Shown here: in pieces, positions 41,323 through 53,120 of the stretch
How positions within the stretch are numbered: position 1 is the first letter of the stretch
How the letters are laid out: each line of letters begins with the position of its first letter
From: Annulohypoxylon bovei var. microspora
Taxonomy: Eukaryota; Ascomycota; Sordariomycetes; Xylariales; Hypoxylaceae
Length of the DNA: 64,000 nt
Direction of reading: 5' to 3'
Assembly: GCA_022836615.1 (NCBI GenBank)
Contig: MU405224.1
Span: 186,001 to 250,000, forward strand
Translations under genes and position numbers: made by a program
Notes under the pieces: model-generated
The model's input: only the letters and a program-made list of their open reading frames with translations
Database searches by the model: none
What the model was told of the DNA's origin: nothing

Positions 41323-43512
41323 CTAGTCGTCGTGGAAGAACGTTGTGTTGCCAACAAGTGGCGCAGTTGAGGGACCTGCGTCGCTCATGTCAACATCCCT
41401 ACTACCGGGATCCTCATCAGACCCAGGCAGACCCAGCGCAGAGCGACGGAAATCACCCGTCAGAGGTCGGGTCGGTGATGGTTCGGCGAGCTTCTGAGGC
41501 AGAGAAAGCGGTCTTTCGCAGAATGCGTCTTCAGGGGGCGAGAATGACCAGACCTATGTGACGTGAGAAGAATTCGGGGGATTAATTAAAGGGGTGAACT
41601 TACCTCCATCATGACTCTACTTCCCCTATTCGCAACTGCGACACACTTCTCGTCCTCGAAAACCACCCTCCAAACAGACTCGGCTGTGATGAGTTCCCGT
41701 ACGAGGTGGCCGGTCTTCACGTCCCAGACCTTGACCCTACCATCGCTACCGCCGCTTACGACACGGGTGTCATCAAATTGAAGGCTGGTGACACTATTGT
41801 CATGCGCTGCTAATCGATGGATCGGACACATCTTCTCGAGAGACCAAACCCTGACCGATCCGTCCGAACCTCCCGTGACGAGGGTGTTGCCACGTAGTTG
41901 CAGCTGTCCTACCAGAGAAGTATGACCCTGGAGTACAGCAATAGCATCCCTATTTCAAATTAGTATAATTAATCTGACCATGTCGTACGTATTATAACTC
42001 ACCCTGTATGGGCGTCCCAGACACGGACGCTAGTGTCGAGACTTCCGGTGACGACCCTGTGACCATCGAACGCGATGGCATATATTTGGCTGAAATGACC
42101 GGTGAGAGTATGAAGACATCTGCCTTCGGAAATGCTCCATATCCTGGCTGTCGCATCGTAGCTTCCAGACACGACTATGTCGCCCTTTATTTCCAAACAC
42201 CTTACGCTTGCCTGATGTCCGACGAGAACGTTCCTGCAGACACCTTGTCTAATATCCCAAACTCGCAAAGTGGTATCACGCGAGCCAGATATCGCTGTAT
42301 TTTCGTCTGACATCTTAAGACAGCGGACTGTCGACGTATGTCCACGTAGAGTGTACAGACATCTCCTGATACACTAGTTAGCGAATTATCCACGAAAACT
42401 CTTTAGAATCAACCATACCCAGTTGTCATATCCCATACCCGGACGTCACGATCGCATCCACCACTGACTAAGATATCTTCCCACGGAACCATGGCCCAAA
42501 CACCCATAATGTGACCCTGGAGAGTGCGAAGGGCGTTGCCTTCTCGATCGAAGATGTGGATCCTCGCATTGTCAAGAGCCACCACGATATACTTCGGAGT
42601 TAGGTGAAGACTAGTCACAACTCTGCCGTCCTGGGTGATTGTTCTTGTGGTGTTGCGACCACCAGTCCTCCATGCTGATTCAACAAGATATCTCTGCTTG
42701 AAATGGGACTTGTATGATCGAAGTTTAGGTCGTCCGGTGACTGACGAAGTTTCCGAATAACTGTCATAGCTACGAGATGCCGCGTGAAATGACGAGGGTC
42801 CAGGAAGAGCCCCGGGAAAACTGTGAGTGTATTCGGGATCGGCCAGAGGCAAAACCCCAGGCCTAGTCGCCACATACGGCGGGATTCCGTAGGAGACTTC
42901 CGAAAGGCGACGACCATAATCATGCTTGACACATAGGTTCTTCCACGTTACATCGTCGCTCAAAAGATCCCTCCACCGTCTGGATACCTGCGACGCGCGC
43001 GCAAGCACCTGCGGATCATCGATGAATGATAATATTCTCAAACATAATTCGTCCGGCAAGCTAGTGAAGGGATCCTTCTTGAGCAGGGGGCTCACGAATT
43101 GATGTACGAAACTGAGCTGTTGAGTTGTGCACATATTCAACATATCCGCAAGAATCCGATTCCTCTGTCGCCCTGAACAATTCTTAAAGTGTTGTCGCAC
43201 TTGGGCGAGGAAGAAATCCTCATCATCGGCAGCGTCGCTCCAGTCAGGTTGCGCATCCGTTGGCCCCGGCGAGGCCGCAGGTGTGGGTGGTGGTGGAGGA
43301 GATCCTGTAACTTGCTGGTCGAAATCTGGGGCTGGTGTACTCATACTCGGTGTAGGCGGACCTCTCGGTCGAGGTTGTTGAATCATCTTGTCCATTCTCT
43401 GATTTATAATAATAGGGCCAGTGCTCGCTGTGTCTAGGGTCAACTCTTCGCCGCCGTTCAAGAGACTAGCCCTCCTCCCTGCGAGACTAAGCGGTGGACC
43501 GTAGCCCGCCAT
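41323..43512 (-). CDS. CDC4: SCF ubiquitin ligase F-box/WD40 subunit Cdc4
   Basis: Exons 43512-42419, 42365-42003, 41949-41604 and 41553-41323 give 677 aa. The three introns (50-53 bp) keep WD repeats in frame. The N-terminus is Pro-rich and disordered. A short helical stretch (ADMLNMCTTQQLSFVHQFV) precedes the F-box at about 150-195 (FTSLPDELCLRILSFIDDPQ), the arrangement found in Cdc4/Fbxw7. WD40 repeats follow from about 295, for example GHIMGVWAMVPW, SGSRDTTLRVWDI, GHFSQIYAIAFDG, TGSLDTSVRVWDA and SGGSDGRVKVWDV. The C-terminal exon is a disordered tail. Cdc4 presents doubly phosphorylated substrates such as CDK inhibitors to SCF in the nucleus. Met30-type proteins share the layout, but the helical segment before the F-box favours Cdc4. 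Confidence 0.88.
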
Positions 43513-45321
43513 GTCTTATATTTGTTAAGATCTTGTGTTCGGTGTGCCACGACAAGTCTAGATTATCTATCACGATCGATAAGTGAATCGTCGGTTGGTT
43601 CGGGTAGAATGTGTCGACTCGTACGGCCTAAACAAGGATTAGCTATCGCGATGAAAAGAGAAGATAATGCGTTGTTTTAGCAACAGAGGGAAGGTGAGCG
43701 CTGTGTGAAGGTCCACTATATACAGTGTCTGCTCATATGGCGGTGCAAGTGTTGGAGTAGGGACACACAAGGATGGTTATGCATACGTTCGGATTAATGA
43801 GACAGGCCGTCCCAAGGTACAATTGGTAGGTCAAATGACCCAGAGTACCATTTAAACTGACTTTGCGAAGACGAAGACGGAACCAAGACTGTTAGAATCG
43901 ACGTAGGATGTTGTAGAGAGAAATGTCACCGTACAGCGACAGGAGAATGAATCGCGAAGAGGGAGAAGAGGGTTAATATGGCATTGGTAGCATAAATGTC
44001 TTCTCTTAAAAGGTTGCCGGCAAAACACAGTTGTGAAACTGTTCCCAAGATTAATCCATGGGATAGTACCAAGTCTGTGTAGACGAAAAAGAAGTTGTCG
44101 AAGAAACCTTTCAAAAGTTTTCTAGAGCGGACGAGAGATTGATGATGATGTGGTGTAATTAAAGTAGTCGGTTGAGGATGGTAAGATGGCGATTCTCTAA
44201 AGTGGAATGGGGGCCAGGAGCGGGTTAGGAGCGGAACCAAGCAGAGATGAGCAGGAACGTGCCTCCCCATAAGCGTGCCCTGCTTGCCCATAAAGTTTCT
44301 CCCGCCGGGGGAGTGCAACACTAGTGCCACAGTGCATATACTGTTTCCGAGGTAATAGTGACTTAAGATTCATCTAGGTACCTTGATAGTAGGTATTGTC
44401 AAATGAACATTTAATGCCTTTTATGTACATAGGTACCTACATAATTATATCCATGGATGGATGTATGTATGTATTGACAATACTAATCCATATGGAATCT
44501 TGATTATTGGCTGTGCATTATAATTATAATTTTATAGAGTAGGTACATATAGTTAACATATAAAAGATATTGCCAGACTGCTTCTAATAACCTTGAAATA
44601 TTAATTAAGGCGGCAAGAAGGATATGTCCTATCTGTCTTGCACAGTGTTCGTATAGGTTTTAAGTCTTGGTAGGGTGAGTTCTCAATTAGTAACCCTCGG
44701 AATCTAAAACGTTTCGTTGTGCTAGGGTCCTCGATCTCCCTAGGTACATGCGTAGTCTAAACTTAGCTGCTTAGTCTCCCTTCAACTTTGGGGTTATTCT
44801 GCATGTGCTTCTACAAAAGGCAGTGAATGTCCAACATCGCGACTTGGAGTTGCTGTATTCGTAGTCAATAACATACTATCTAGCATTATAAATTTACTAG
44901 ACCATCTTGCCATCTCCAACAATGCATATAACCCACTTTGTGACCCAGGCATGCGGCGGCTACAATATGTACCTAGACGGGGGGCTAATAAATACCCCCC
45001 TTGTCCTACCTAGTATGTATGTAAGTCAAGATCACGTTGTACCTCAAATATGTACAATATATATGTATATTTATATATTTATACAGTGCATCGTATCCCT
45101 CCCGATCATCAAGTTCGTATCGATACCTCTCGACATATCTTAATTCTCATTGGCTGCTGACCCCCATCCACCTACATATGTATTTACTATTTGGAAAGGC
45201 TCAAGTGCTGTACATATCCGCAATTCCCACATAGGTTCCGCAGTGCTTCTATCCTTGAAAGATTATTGATAGTTGATACTTGACACCAGGTGGTGGATGA
45301 TATGAAAAAATGTTACGATAA

Positions 45322-45346
45322 CTACCTACCTACCTACCTACCTACC
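45322..45346. repeat. (CTAC)n microsatellite
   Basis: About six CTAC units head to tail. Confidence 0.9.
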
Positions 45347-46050
45347 CAATCCTTTTTAAGACATACCTACGATGCAAGGCAAGACACGGACTATTACTTA
45401 CTTACTTCCTTACTCACTGACTTGGCTCCATTTGCTAACGTCCCAATCTTAGAATTTTACTTGGACAACCAGGATAAGTCCAAGTGTGTTCCATGTGTTC
45501 GACATTATGCCCATCGAATTATTGCCTATTCTTTTTTTTGTTAACTCACCCGTCTTATCAGATCTTGCCAGCACATTGTTGGGTAACTTTACGCCGTGGC
45601 AACTCACTGGGTGACTAAAAGCTTTACGGGAGAAATATTAACATCTTGTAACTATATCTACCTAATACTTAGGTACACTCCTGCAACTCGGCCTGTCCGG
45701 CTAGTAGTAAATGTACATCATGTAATTCTGCTGTTGCTGCGGGATGACATCGGTGTCCAAATTCGACTGGCCGTCCATATTGTCCAAAGGGTTCTGAGGT
45801 TTCAAATGTCAGGCTGGAATAACGAAGCGGTATGTGTGCTGAGTCAGAAAAGGTTGTAAGTATGAGTCGGCAATGCATATGAAGTCTGGAACACACTTTT
45901 CTCTCGGAGTTTGTTACTAAGAGGCTTAATCATACCTACATATTGCCCTATAAGAAAATCCCTTAGTGTTTAATTTGTACCTTACTGGGTCATTGCTACG
46001 TCGATGATGTCGAATTCCACTTGAGTGCCGAAAATTGTTAAGCCAGATCA

Positions 46051-46084
46051 TATTTAGGAAGCGTCCTTATTTAGGAAGCGTCCT
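46051..46084. repeat. 17-bp tandem duplication
   Basis: TATTTAGGAAGCGTCCT occurs twice exactly, head to tail. Confidence 0.9.
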
Positions 46085-47084
46085 TATCATATACGCTGAC
46101 TTAATGGCGTTTATCTAACCAGACTAACATCTATACAGGAACCCGCTTTGAAGTAAGCGCTCTAATGGGGTATGTTACATTTCTAAGGAGAAGATGACAT
46201 GGGTAGGATAAGTGAAAAGGATGGGTAATTCTGATGCCGATAGTTGGTTTAACTAATAGACCTAAACCCCTTCGAAAGAGATGATGGAAAGGGTTTACTG
46301 CTAATACTACCTAAGACCTAAGAAGATATCACTTAACATAAATTCTTAGGATCATACGAGACACTTCGACATACGCTCAATCCTGTAAAGTTGAGGTCGT
46401 GACTATCTAATAGTAGCTCGAATGAATAGCCCAAACATCGAAATCCTCCTCGTCTCGTCGATAGTTTCATTAGAATCGCCGAACCCCGCGAGGTCGCTTC
46501 ATCTAGGCGAGTAATTCTAGTTATCTGCAACTGATGCCTTTTATTTTCTCTCGTATCAGCCCTGAAGTATACGTCGTCTCCATGCCTTGAACCCCCCTTT
46601 ACCGAAAAGGCCAAGTAGGGCGATGCTGTGAAGTATCTCTCAAGTGTTGTCACCTTACTGACCAAGAAGATACTATATTACAACAGGATACCATATCGTC
46701 CTAATACACTCATAAACCTACCTACTATCCAGGACGGACGGTAAGGCAAACTCGGTTTTGAGTATGTGATCAAAAAGATGAACAGCAAATTGGTCTATAT
46801 ACAATCCGAGGGTATAATCTGTACATGAAATTGCACAAGGAACCCTGTCTCCGACGAGGACCTCGTTACGATCGTACAACATTTAATGTCTTTTGAACAC
46901 GCTCTTAATAGACCTGCCTGCTTAGGTAGGTAAGAGGGTTAAGGGGTAACGCATATCAAGGACTGCCTTATGTCTTTAACCTAGACAAGCCGGCCATCCA
47001 ATCCCAAGATTCCGATTCCGACTCCTTCTATAGCTTGGTGATAACACAAATTTTCAGTGAAAAACGCGAATCGACTTATTCTCT

Positions 47085-48368
47085 TCAGTGATGATGGCCG
47101 AACTGTGTGAGAAGAGGCAAGAACATCCCAATTACTGTCACCAATGTTTCCCGCATCTGAGGATGGGCATGTTTTCGTTGGTTCCCATCAGCGTAGCCGT
47201 TAGGAATTGAGCCGACGTCGTGGCCGGAAGGTGAGTCGCCTTCCTGCATAGAATGCATCGCGACATAGCTGGGAATATTCATTAGACAGGGCAGGAAAAT
47301 ATGGTCAAATCGAGACTCACAGGAAAGTCCCCGCCGAGAACAATAATAACATCCCAGTCCACCACTGATTCAGTTGACCCTCGCCGCCGCCGCCCAAGAA
47401 ACTGACAAGTATGAAGGTCGCCCAGGCTCCAAATGGAGAGGCTAAGCTGAACACGATCAAGTGGCCTCGGGCCGCACGCTTAGAGAGGCCTTGTTTTAAG
47501 AGAATGGAGGTAAGGCCAAACGCTGCGGGTGCCTTGTGTACCATTATAGCAATGAATACGATAAAACCTAGCTTCGTATCCGGCGAAGTGGCCGATGCCC
47601 CCATCGCGATACCATCTGCAGCAGCATGTATGACTAGCCCTGTAGTAGTGGCTAGGCTTCTCGACTGTTTCGGTGTCGGCGTCAAGGAACCAAGGAAGCC
47701 TTCGGACTCCTCCTCGTCACTAGAGAGGGATGAACCACCTAGATTGCTCAGGCTGATATGTCTTGGCGGCGGAGGTGGTTGGAAGTTTTCCGATGCATGG
47801 CGAGGAAGTCGGTCGATAAGAAACATAAGAACGAAACCTAGAATCAAAGATAGCCCAATATAGAAAGTTGGAACTTCGACATCGACATGCTGGTTTCCGG
47901 GGGAGGTCTTTATTTCGTCGCCTGGTATCGTGTCTGGCTCTTGTGCCCATCTAGGGGCCAATATATGCCTTAGAGTATGTAAACTTCTGGTATTCTGAGA
48001 ATGCGCTGAAATTGAAGCTTCGGTTATCGCCTCGATCCCCTCAGGTATTATAACTATCAAAGATGTGCCGACGAGTATGCCTATGCCGATGCTTGATATC
48101 AATCGAAGTTGCGATTGCGATAGGGACATGGATAGTGGTAGTGCGCCGGCAAGAAAGGAGCTACTCTTGTCAGTATTCGATATTAGGAGTAGGGTCATAT
48201 GAGTATTCGAAGCACTCACGCTAATGCCATAACAACCTGAAATTTAAGAATATATTAGTATTTAAGTCCAGATATCGGAAGAATGTACCTAATTGGAGTA
48301 GCTATAGGATTATAGGATAGCGAACATACCGTTAAGGCGAATAGAATGAATAATCCAGTTCCAGCCAT
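47085..48368 (-). CDS. ZIP-family zinc transporter (ZIP9/Atx2-like)
   Basis: Exons 48368-48330, 48236-48220, 48163-47321 and 47268-47085 give 360 aa. The second exon is just 17 nt. Introns are 93, 56 and 52 bp. The spliced N-terminus MAGTGLFILFALTVVMALASSFLAGALPLSMSLS forms the first membrane helix, which the unspliced frame lacks. The ZIP core has GIGILVGTSLIVIIPEGIE (helix 2), the metal-site helix HAAADGIAMGAS (helix 4) and IMVHKAPAAFGL (helix 5). A His-poor, Ser/Glu-rich cytosolic loop with a proline run lies between helices 3 and 4. The C-terminus ends in GHHH. ZIP9 and yeast Atx2 move Zn2+ or Mn2+ out of the Golgi lumen. Location and metal are inferred from the subfamily. Confidence 0.88.
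48220..48236 (-). other. 17-nt micro-exon of the ZIP transporter gene
   Basis: It encodes VVMAL plus part of an Ala codon, between a TTTCAG acceptor and a GTGAGT donor. It completes transmembrane helix 1 in frame. Confidence 0.78.
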
Positions 48369-49247
48369 GATTGCTGCTTTCACCTCAAGGGAGCATCTAA
48401 CAGATAATTGCTTGTTACCGATTCATTGGCAGTAATTCTGACTGAAGCTGGATATTGGTGTTGTTAAAGGCAATGTCTCACGAAAATAAAGGAAGTGGGA
48501 GTGATAAGTTATGGATAATGAAGCAGTGATCTGAAGTGACAAGAATAAGATGTTGAACATCCAATCTTTTTGCGACGGTAGCCTCAAAAATGTCAGAGCC
48601 TGTCCTAGTAGTTTCCTAGCAGTTTCCCTGCTGATGCCCACTAAATTCGACCCCTGTTACAACTTGCTTTTAGGCGGGACCATTCTGCCATTGCACGTCA
48701 CTGCCGATTTTCCATTTTGAGTGGTACCTTTTTATGTATTGCACTAAGGCCAAAAGTAGTTTAGATTAAACGCTAAGGTCTGAACAATCTGACTTGTAAC
48801 CTTGGAACCTCTGTACCCTGGCTGCCTGGCCTGTGCTCCTGCCGTGATCCACCAAGACAAGCGCGCCGCTTCCATCATTAGGACGCGACACGCAGATCTT
48901 GGAAGCGCGTTAATTGTTCAACGACGACCGACTTTTACAATTCACCATCTTTTTTTAAACACACAAAATCCTGCACATGCTAAGTGGATAACCATTGATT
49001 CTTCTCACATACAAGAATTTGATCGCATCGCGTCGTATCCTATCGTACTTCTTCACGTCAACAACAATTCCTATTGCCGATAGAGTTTGCGCCGTAAGCT
49101 TGGGTATCGCATCCATATCTACCTACTTACACAGCCGCTCACCAATTCTTAACACCTCATCACTGTCCGTCTTAACTACGAGTCCATTTGCGATCGAACC
49201 CTCAAACCTTCGCCGACAGGTCTATTTTCTCAGAATTGTCTAACAGG
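48369..49247. promoter_or_regulatory. divergent promoter region, ZIP / HAT1
   Basis: 879 bp between divergent starts. Short chance frames only. The last 200 bp before HAT1 are CT-rich. Confidence 0.5.
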
Positions 49248-50805
49248 ATGGAAGAACAATGTATGTGATTTCATTCGCATTTACATGAAGACATTAAACT
49301 AATTTTTTTAAAAGGGACGGTGGACGCTAATGAGGCGCTCACCATATCGCTCGTGCGACCCGGACTATCGGGAATCGAGAATATCGAAAGCTTCAAGCCG
49401 AAGTTCACATACAGCATCTTTGGTGAGGACGAACAGATCTTTGGTCATAAGGGTTTGAAGATCAACTTGCGCTTCGATGCTAGGGACCTGCGCCCGAACC
49501 TTTCGGTCTCATCATTGCGCAAGTTTAACTCGATCGGCGACGTCGAGGCACTTGATGTTAAAGAGACTTTGAGGGAATACCTTCCTGGTGGTGCGTTCAA
49601 TTTCCATTCAAATTACACATTGCGGCTGCTAACAACTTTTAGTTGCAATTCAGTCTAAGAAAGACTTCGAACAGGCTGTAAATAGCATTTCCGAAACATG
49701 GACCCCTCCCGGAAGCCTAGTAAAGACAATCAACAAGAACGGAGAAGTCTATGAGATCTGGCATGGAACCCTAGCCATGCCAATTATTCAGCAGATGGTG
49801 AAGCGTATCCAGATTCTGGTCTTGTTCTACATCGAAGGTGGATCCTACATAACCGATCTAGATGGGGTCGAGGAGTCGGAGGCTGTTCGTGCCCGATGGT
49901 CTGTGTTCTTTGTGTACAAGGTTACTCCCACGAGCCAAGACAAGCAGTACACTTTTCAAGGCTTTGCAACAACCCACAAGTTCTGGATGTTCCAACCACC
50001 CACAGCGCCAGGATCAGGTGCTAAGAAGGTGAACGATTTGTGGGAACTCTCAAAGGGTGGACCTGACGATGAGATGGTCCATCGCATGAGGATTTCTCAA
50101 TTTGTAATCCTCCCCCCTTTCCAAGGAAAAGGGATTGGGTCTATGCTTTACAGCACGATGTTCAACATTGCGATGAACGCTTCTGCAACGATAGAAGTAA
50201 CAGTCGAGGACCCCAACGAGGACTTCGATCTCCTGCGAGACTTGTGCGACATGAAGTATCTGCGCAAGAATGTACCTGAGTTTGCCAGAGTGAAGGTGAA
50301 TACTGACATCGCTATTCCTGAGAAGGGTGGTCTGTTGCACAACAATACCCGAATATCTGGTTATGACGCAAACACCTCTGATGATGGTATTGTTGATATG
50401 GAAAAGCTTGAGAGTCTCCGAATCAAGCATAAGATTGCGCCACGACAATTCATGCGACTCGTGGAAATGCAACTCATGTCCAAGTTACCCGATTCCGTCC
50501 GACCGCAATCAGATCCTGAGGCCAAGAAGTCAAGCGCCACAAAAGCTGAGAAGCATGTTTACGTGTTGTGGCGCATTCTTCTGAAGCAAAGATTATATCG
50601 TCGCAACGTCGCTATTCTCGGAGAGTTCGAAATTACTGAACGGATTATCAAGCTGAATGACGTTCTCGATAATGTCGAGTGGGAATACGCTCGAATCCTC
50701 GATCGACTTGAGCCCAAGCCTGTTACTGGTGGCAAGAGGAAACTGAACAGTGAAGCGGATGTAGAAAGCCCTTCAAGCAAGAAGGCACGAGTTGAAGATG
50801 CATAA
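49248..50805 (+). CDS. HAT1: histone acetyltransferase type B catalytic subunit Hat1
   Basis: Exons 49248-49260, 49315-49590 and 49643-50805 give 483 aa. The first exon is 13 nt (MEEQ plus one base). Intron 1 is GTATGT...AAAAG. Intron 2 uses GTGCGT...TTTTAG and joins REYLPG to VAIQSKKDFE. Hat1 N-terminal features are present (NEALTISLVRP, FTYSIFGEDEQIFGHKGLKI, YEIWHGTLAMP). The GNAT acetyl-CoA loop QGKGIG lies at about 257-262 in RISQFVILPPFQGKGIGS, followed by VEDPNEDFDLLRD. A Lys-rich C-terminus (GGKRKLNSEADV) looks like a nuclear signal. Hat1 with Hat2 acetylates newly made H4 on K5 and K12 before nuclear import. Length is typical of filamentous fungi. Confidence 0.93.
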
Positions 50806-51203
50806 AGGGGTTACGAATAGGCCGAGCACTACTTTTGAATGCTCTTGGGGGCTCTCGAGGTTTCCGGTTAGCCATACGGTCAAGGAGTTTCGGTTGGTTC
50901 TACGATACCTGGTTTCCATTCACGTTTCTGAGGGGTTGGCATACTCTACATGGAGAGGATTTAGGTGGTTTATACCCCTTATTTCTAAGGGGTATTGGAA
51001 GGCATCTGGGCATAACTCTCGGTGGTAATGCCATGTATTTGCACGTTGCAGACAGTTGCACTCGTAAATAATAAAAATTCCCCCCAAAAAGTTTGGTTAA
51101 TAATCTCATTTGTGACTCTTGTCTATTGTTTGAACGCCCTGAACTCCATTCAATATGCACATCTAGAGTCATTTGTTACCCTCGTCCGTATCTCTGTTTT
51201 ACC
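50806..51203. other. short intergenic between convergent genes
   Basis: 398 bp containing both 3' ends. Nothing else recognised. Confidence 0.6.
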
Positions 51204-52235
51204 CTAGGTGCCTTTGCCAAGCTGGCTGGCAACGATAGCGGCTTCTTTTACCGCTTTGGCAACAGTTGATCGTACCCGTCCCTCTTCAAGTACTAGGAGA
51301 CCTTCGATAGTACATCCACCTGGTGTACTGATTCTGTCGCGGAGCAAGGCTGGATGATCCCCGCTCTGAACCAAAGCAGCAGTACCCTTCATACTCTGAG
51401 CTGCCATTCTCTGAGCTTCCGCTCGTGGCACGCCTAGAGATACTGCGCCATCAACGGCGGCTTCGAGCACGAGGGAGAAGAATGCTGGACCGGACCCGGC
51501 GAGCGCTGTTGATGCATCCATGTTCTTGGCAGGGAGGTAAATGACATCGCCAATGCGCTTGAAGATCCAGGTCACGAGGCTCGAGGTATGAGGAGCCAAG
51601 GGTGGGGTTGAATTCGCGATCACCGTCATACCTTGTCTGACCATGCTAGCTGTGTTGGGTAGAGCTCTTACGATTCTACATCGTCCATCGATCTCAGGAT
51701 CTTTCTCGGGGACAGCACCGTGTAGTATCTTCTCGATTTGGGGAACGGTGACTCCGGCGCATATGCTGATCAAAAGTTTACCGTGGAGGGCCTTGGCAAT
51801 GCCGGGTTCGTTTAAGAGGTCCTCAACCATGTAGGGTTTGCAAGCGAGGATGATGACATCGCTCTTCATGACCGCGGCAACATTCTCCTTCTGGACGACC
51901 TTGACAGAAGAGCTGTGCTCCCAGAGGGCCTGCTTAACCCGCTTTGCAGACTCGGGCCGGCGCACGCAAGCGATGAAGCGGGAGGGGAGACGAGGGGGGA
52001 CCTCATCCGCAGGAGTAGATCTTCCAGAGGGCGTCTGCAGGGGCTTTGGACCGGACATCTCCTGTAGAGAGCTGAGGATTCCGGAGAGGATTGCAATACC
52101 CATAGTACCTAAGATTAATCAATTAGCTGACTGCAGGTTCGTAAGATGTGAGATACTAAGTCGAGACATACCGCAGCCAAGAACTGCCAAGGTCAGCTCT
52201 GGGGCGCTGTGGTCATTGTGTGTGAGCGCCAACAT
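51204..52235 (-). CDS. pyrroline-5-carboxylate reductase
   Basis: Exons 52235-52172 and 52108-51204 give 322 aa. The 63-bp intron (GTATGT...TCTTAG) splits the Rossmann loop, and splicing yields LAVLGCGTMGIAIL (about residues 15-28), the NAD(P)-binding GxGxxG. Without exon 1 the enzyme would lack its cofactor loop. The C-terminal signature is intact: MDASTALAGSGPAFFSLVLEA, then LRDRISTPGGCTIEGLLVLEEG. The enzyme reduces pyrroline-5-carboxylate to proline, the last step of proline synthesis (yeast Pro3), in the cytosol. An insert of about 25 residues after the first helix (EMSGPKPLQTPSGRSTPADE) is longer than in bacteria and common in fungi. Divergent from CTK3. Confidence 0.93.
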
Positions 52236-53120
52236 CTTGACGACCGACGATTGCTCAGGTACAAGTTGAAGATTGCTGATTGTTGAGTGTTGCTTGGTAT
52301 AACCGAATCGGTCAGATGTTTTGGTTTGGTCTTGTTTTTACTTTCTCGGTTGGGCGCAAAACACCAAGAGATGGCGTATTTAACGATGACGATAGCGGCC
52401 CAAGCTACTGTAAGAAGGGAGGAAAAGAAAAAAAGACTTTCAAGAAATTCTTTTCTCTCTCCAAATAGGAATTATATAAACAAGTCAACAGATTAAACAA
52501 GAAAAAGCACGTTCCACCACATCATAGGACACTTGTCACGTTTCCCCCAATAGTAAGCTTAAGTGTTTAAGTGCTTAAGGTCTACGAAGAAGAACCGCTT
52601 CAACTCCATCACATTCTTCTTTGCGTTCTCGTGCTGGTGCTTCTAAGGTACCGAAGTTCCATATCCATTTACCGAAGTGACACCGAGTATCCTGATCTGC
52701 CCGTTGACGCTAACCTTCACCGTTAACCTTATTTGTTTTAGTGTTACAGTACGTAAGGGTAGCCCCTGCAAAGTATCCTAAAATTTCTTTATCACAGTGT
52801 ATTATCGCGCTAAATTTTCATAGTGGGCACCGTTCCTGCCTTACAGTGACACTGTTTTTTTCTCCTTCCCATATGGCAGCTGAAAGACACCTGTTGCGGG
52901 GCTTCCAATGTGTTCACAAACCTTATCGTACCTAATCAAGTCCCTTCAATTTCATATTTAAACGTGGGGTGCAGCAGCTTTAGGAGCTTAAAACTTCTCA
53001 GCCTTAGACCGATCTTCAGCCTTGTCTTCCTTTACATTTACCACAAACACCAATCGCCGAATCTTCTCTTTTCGAAGTAATTTCTTCTTTAGAGACAATC
53101 GGACTACTATCTACAACATA
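52236..53120. promoter_or_regulatory. divergent promoter region, P5C reductase / CTK3
   Basis: 885 bp. The last 100 bp before CTK3 are CT-rich, as in leaders. The frame continues about 99 bp upstream of the CTK3 ATG without another ATG. No RNA gene seen. Confidence 0.5.

Larger units (their letters stand above)
43513..47084. other. 3.6-kb gene-poor stretch upstream of CDC4
   Basis: It includes the CDC4 promoter and probable leader (43513 to about 44330), then AT-leaning sequence. Repeats: (CTAC)n at 45322-45346 and a 17-bp duplication at 46051-46084. A minus-strand open stretch at 46333-46665 (110 codons, TTG-initiated) has balanced composition but no ATG and no family. I cannot support it as a gene. 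Confidence 0.5.

Noticed and set aside
45322..45346. (CTAC)n considered as a telomere-like or CRISPR-like array
   Set aside because: Simple tetranucleotide microsatellite; no spacers and not a TTAGGG-type repeat.
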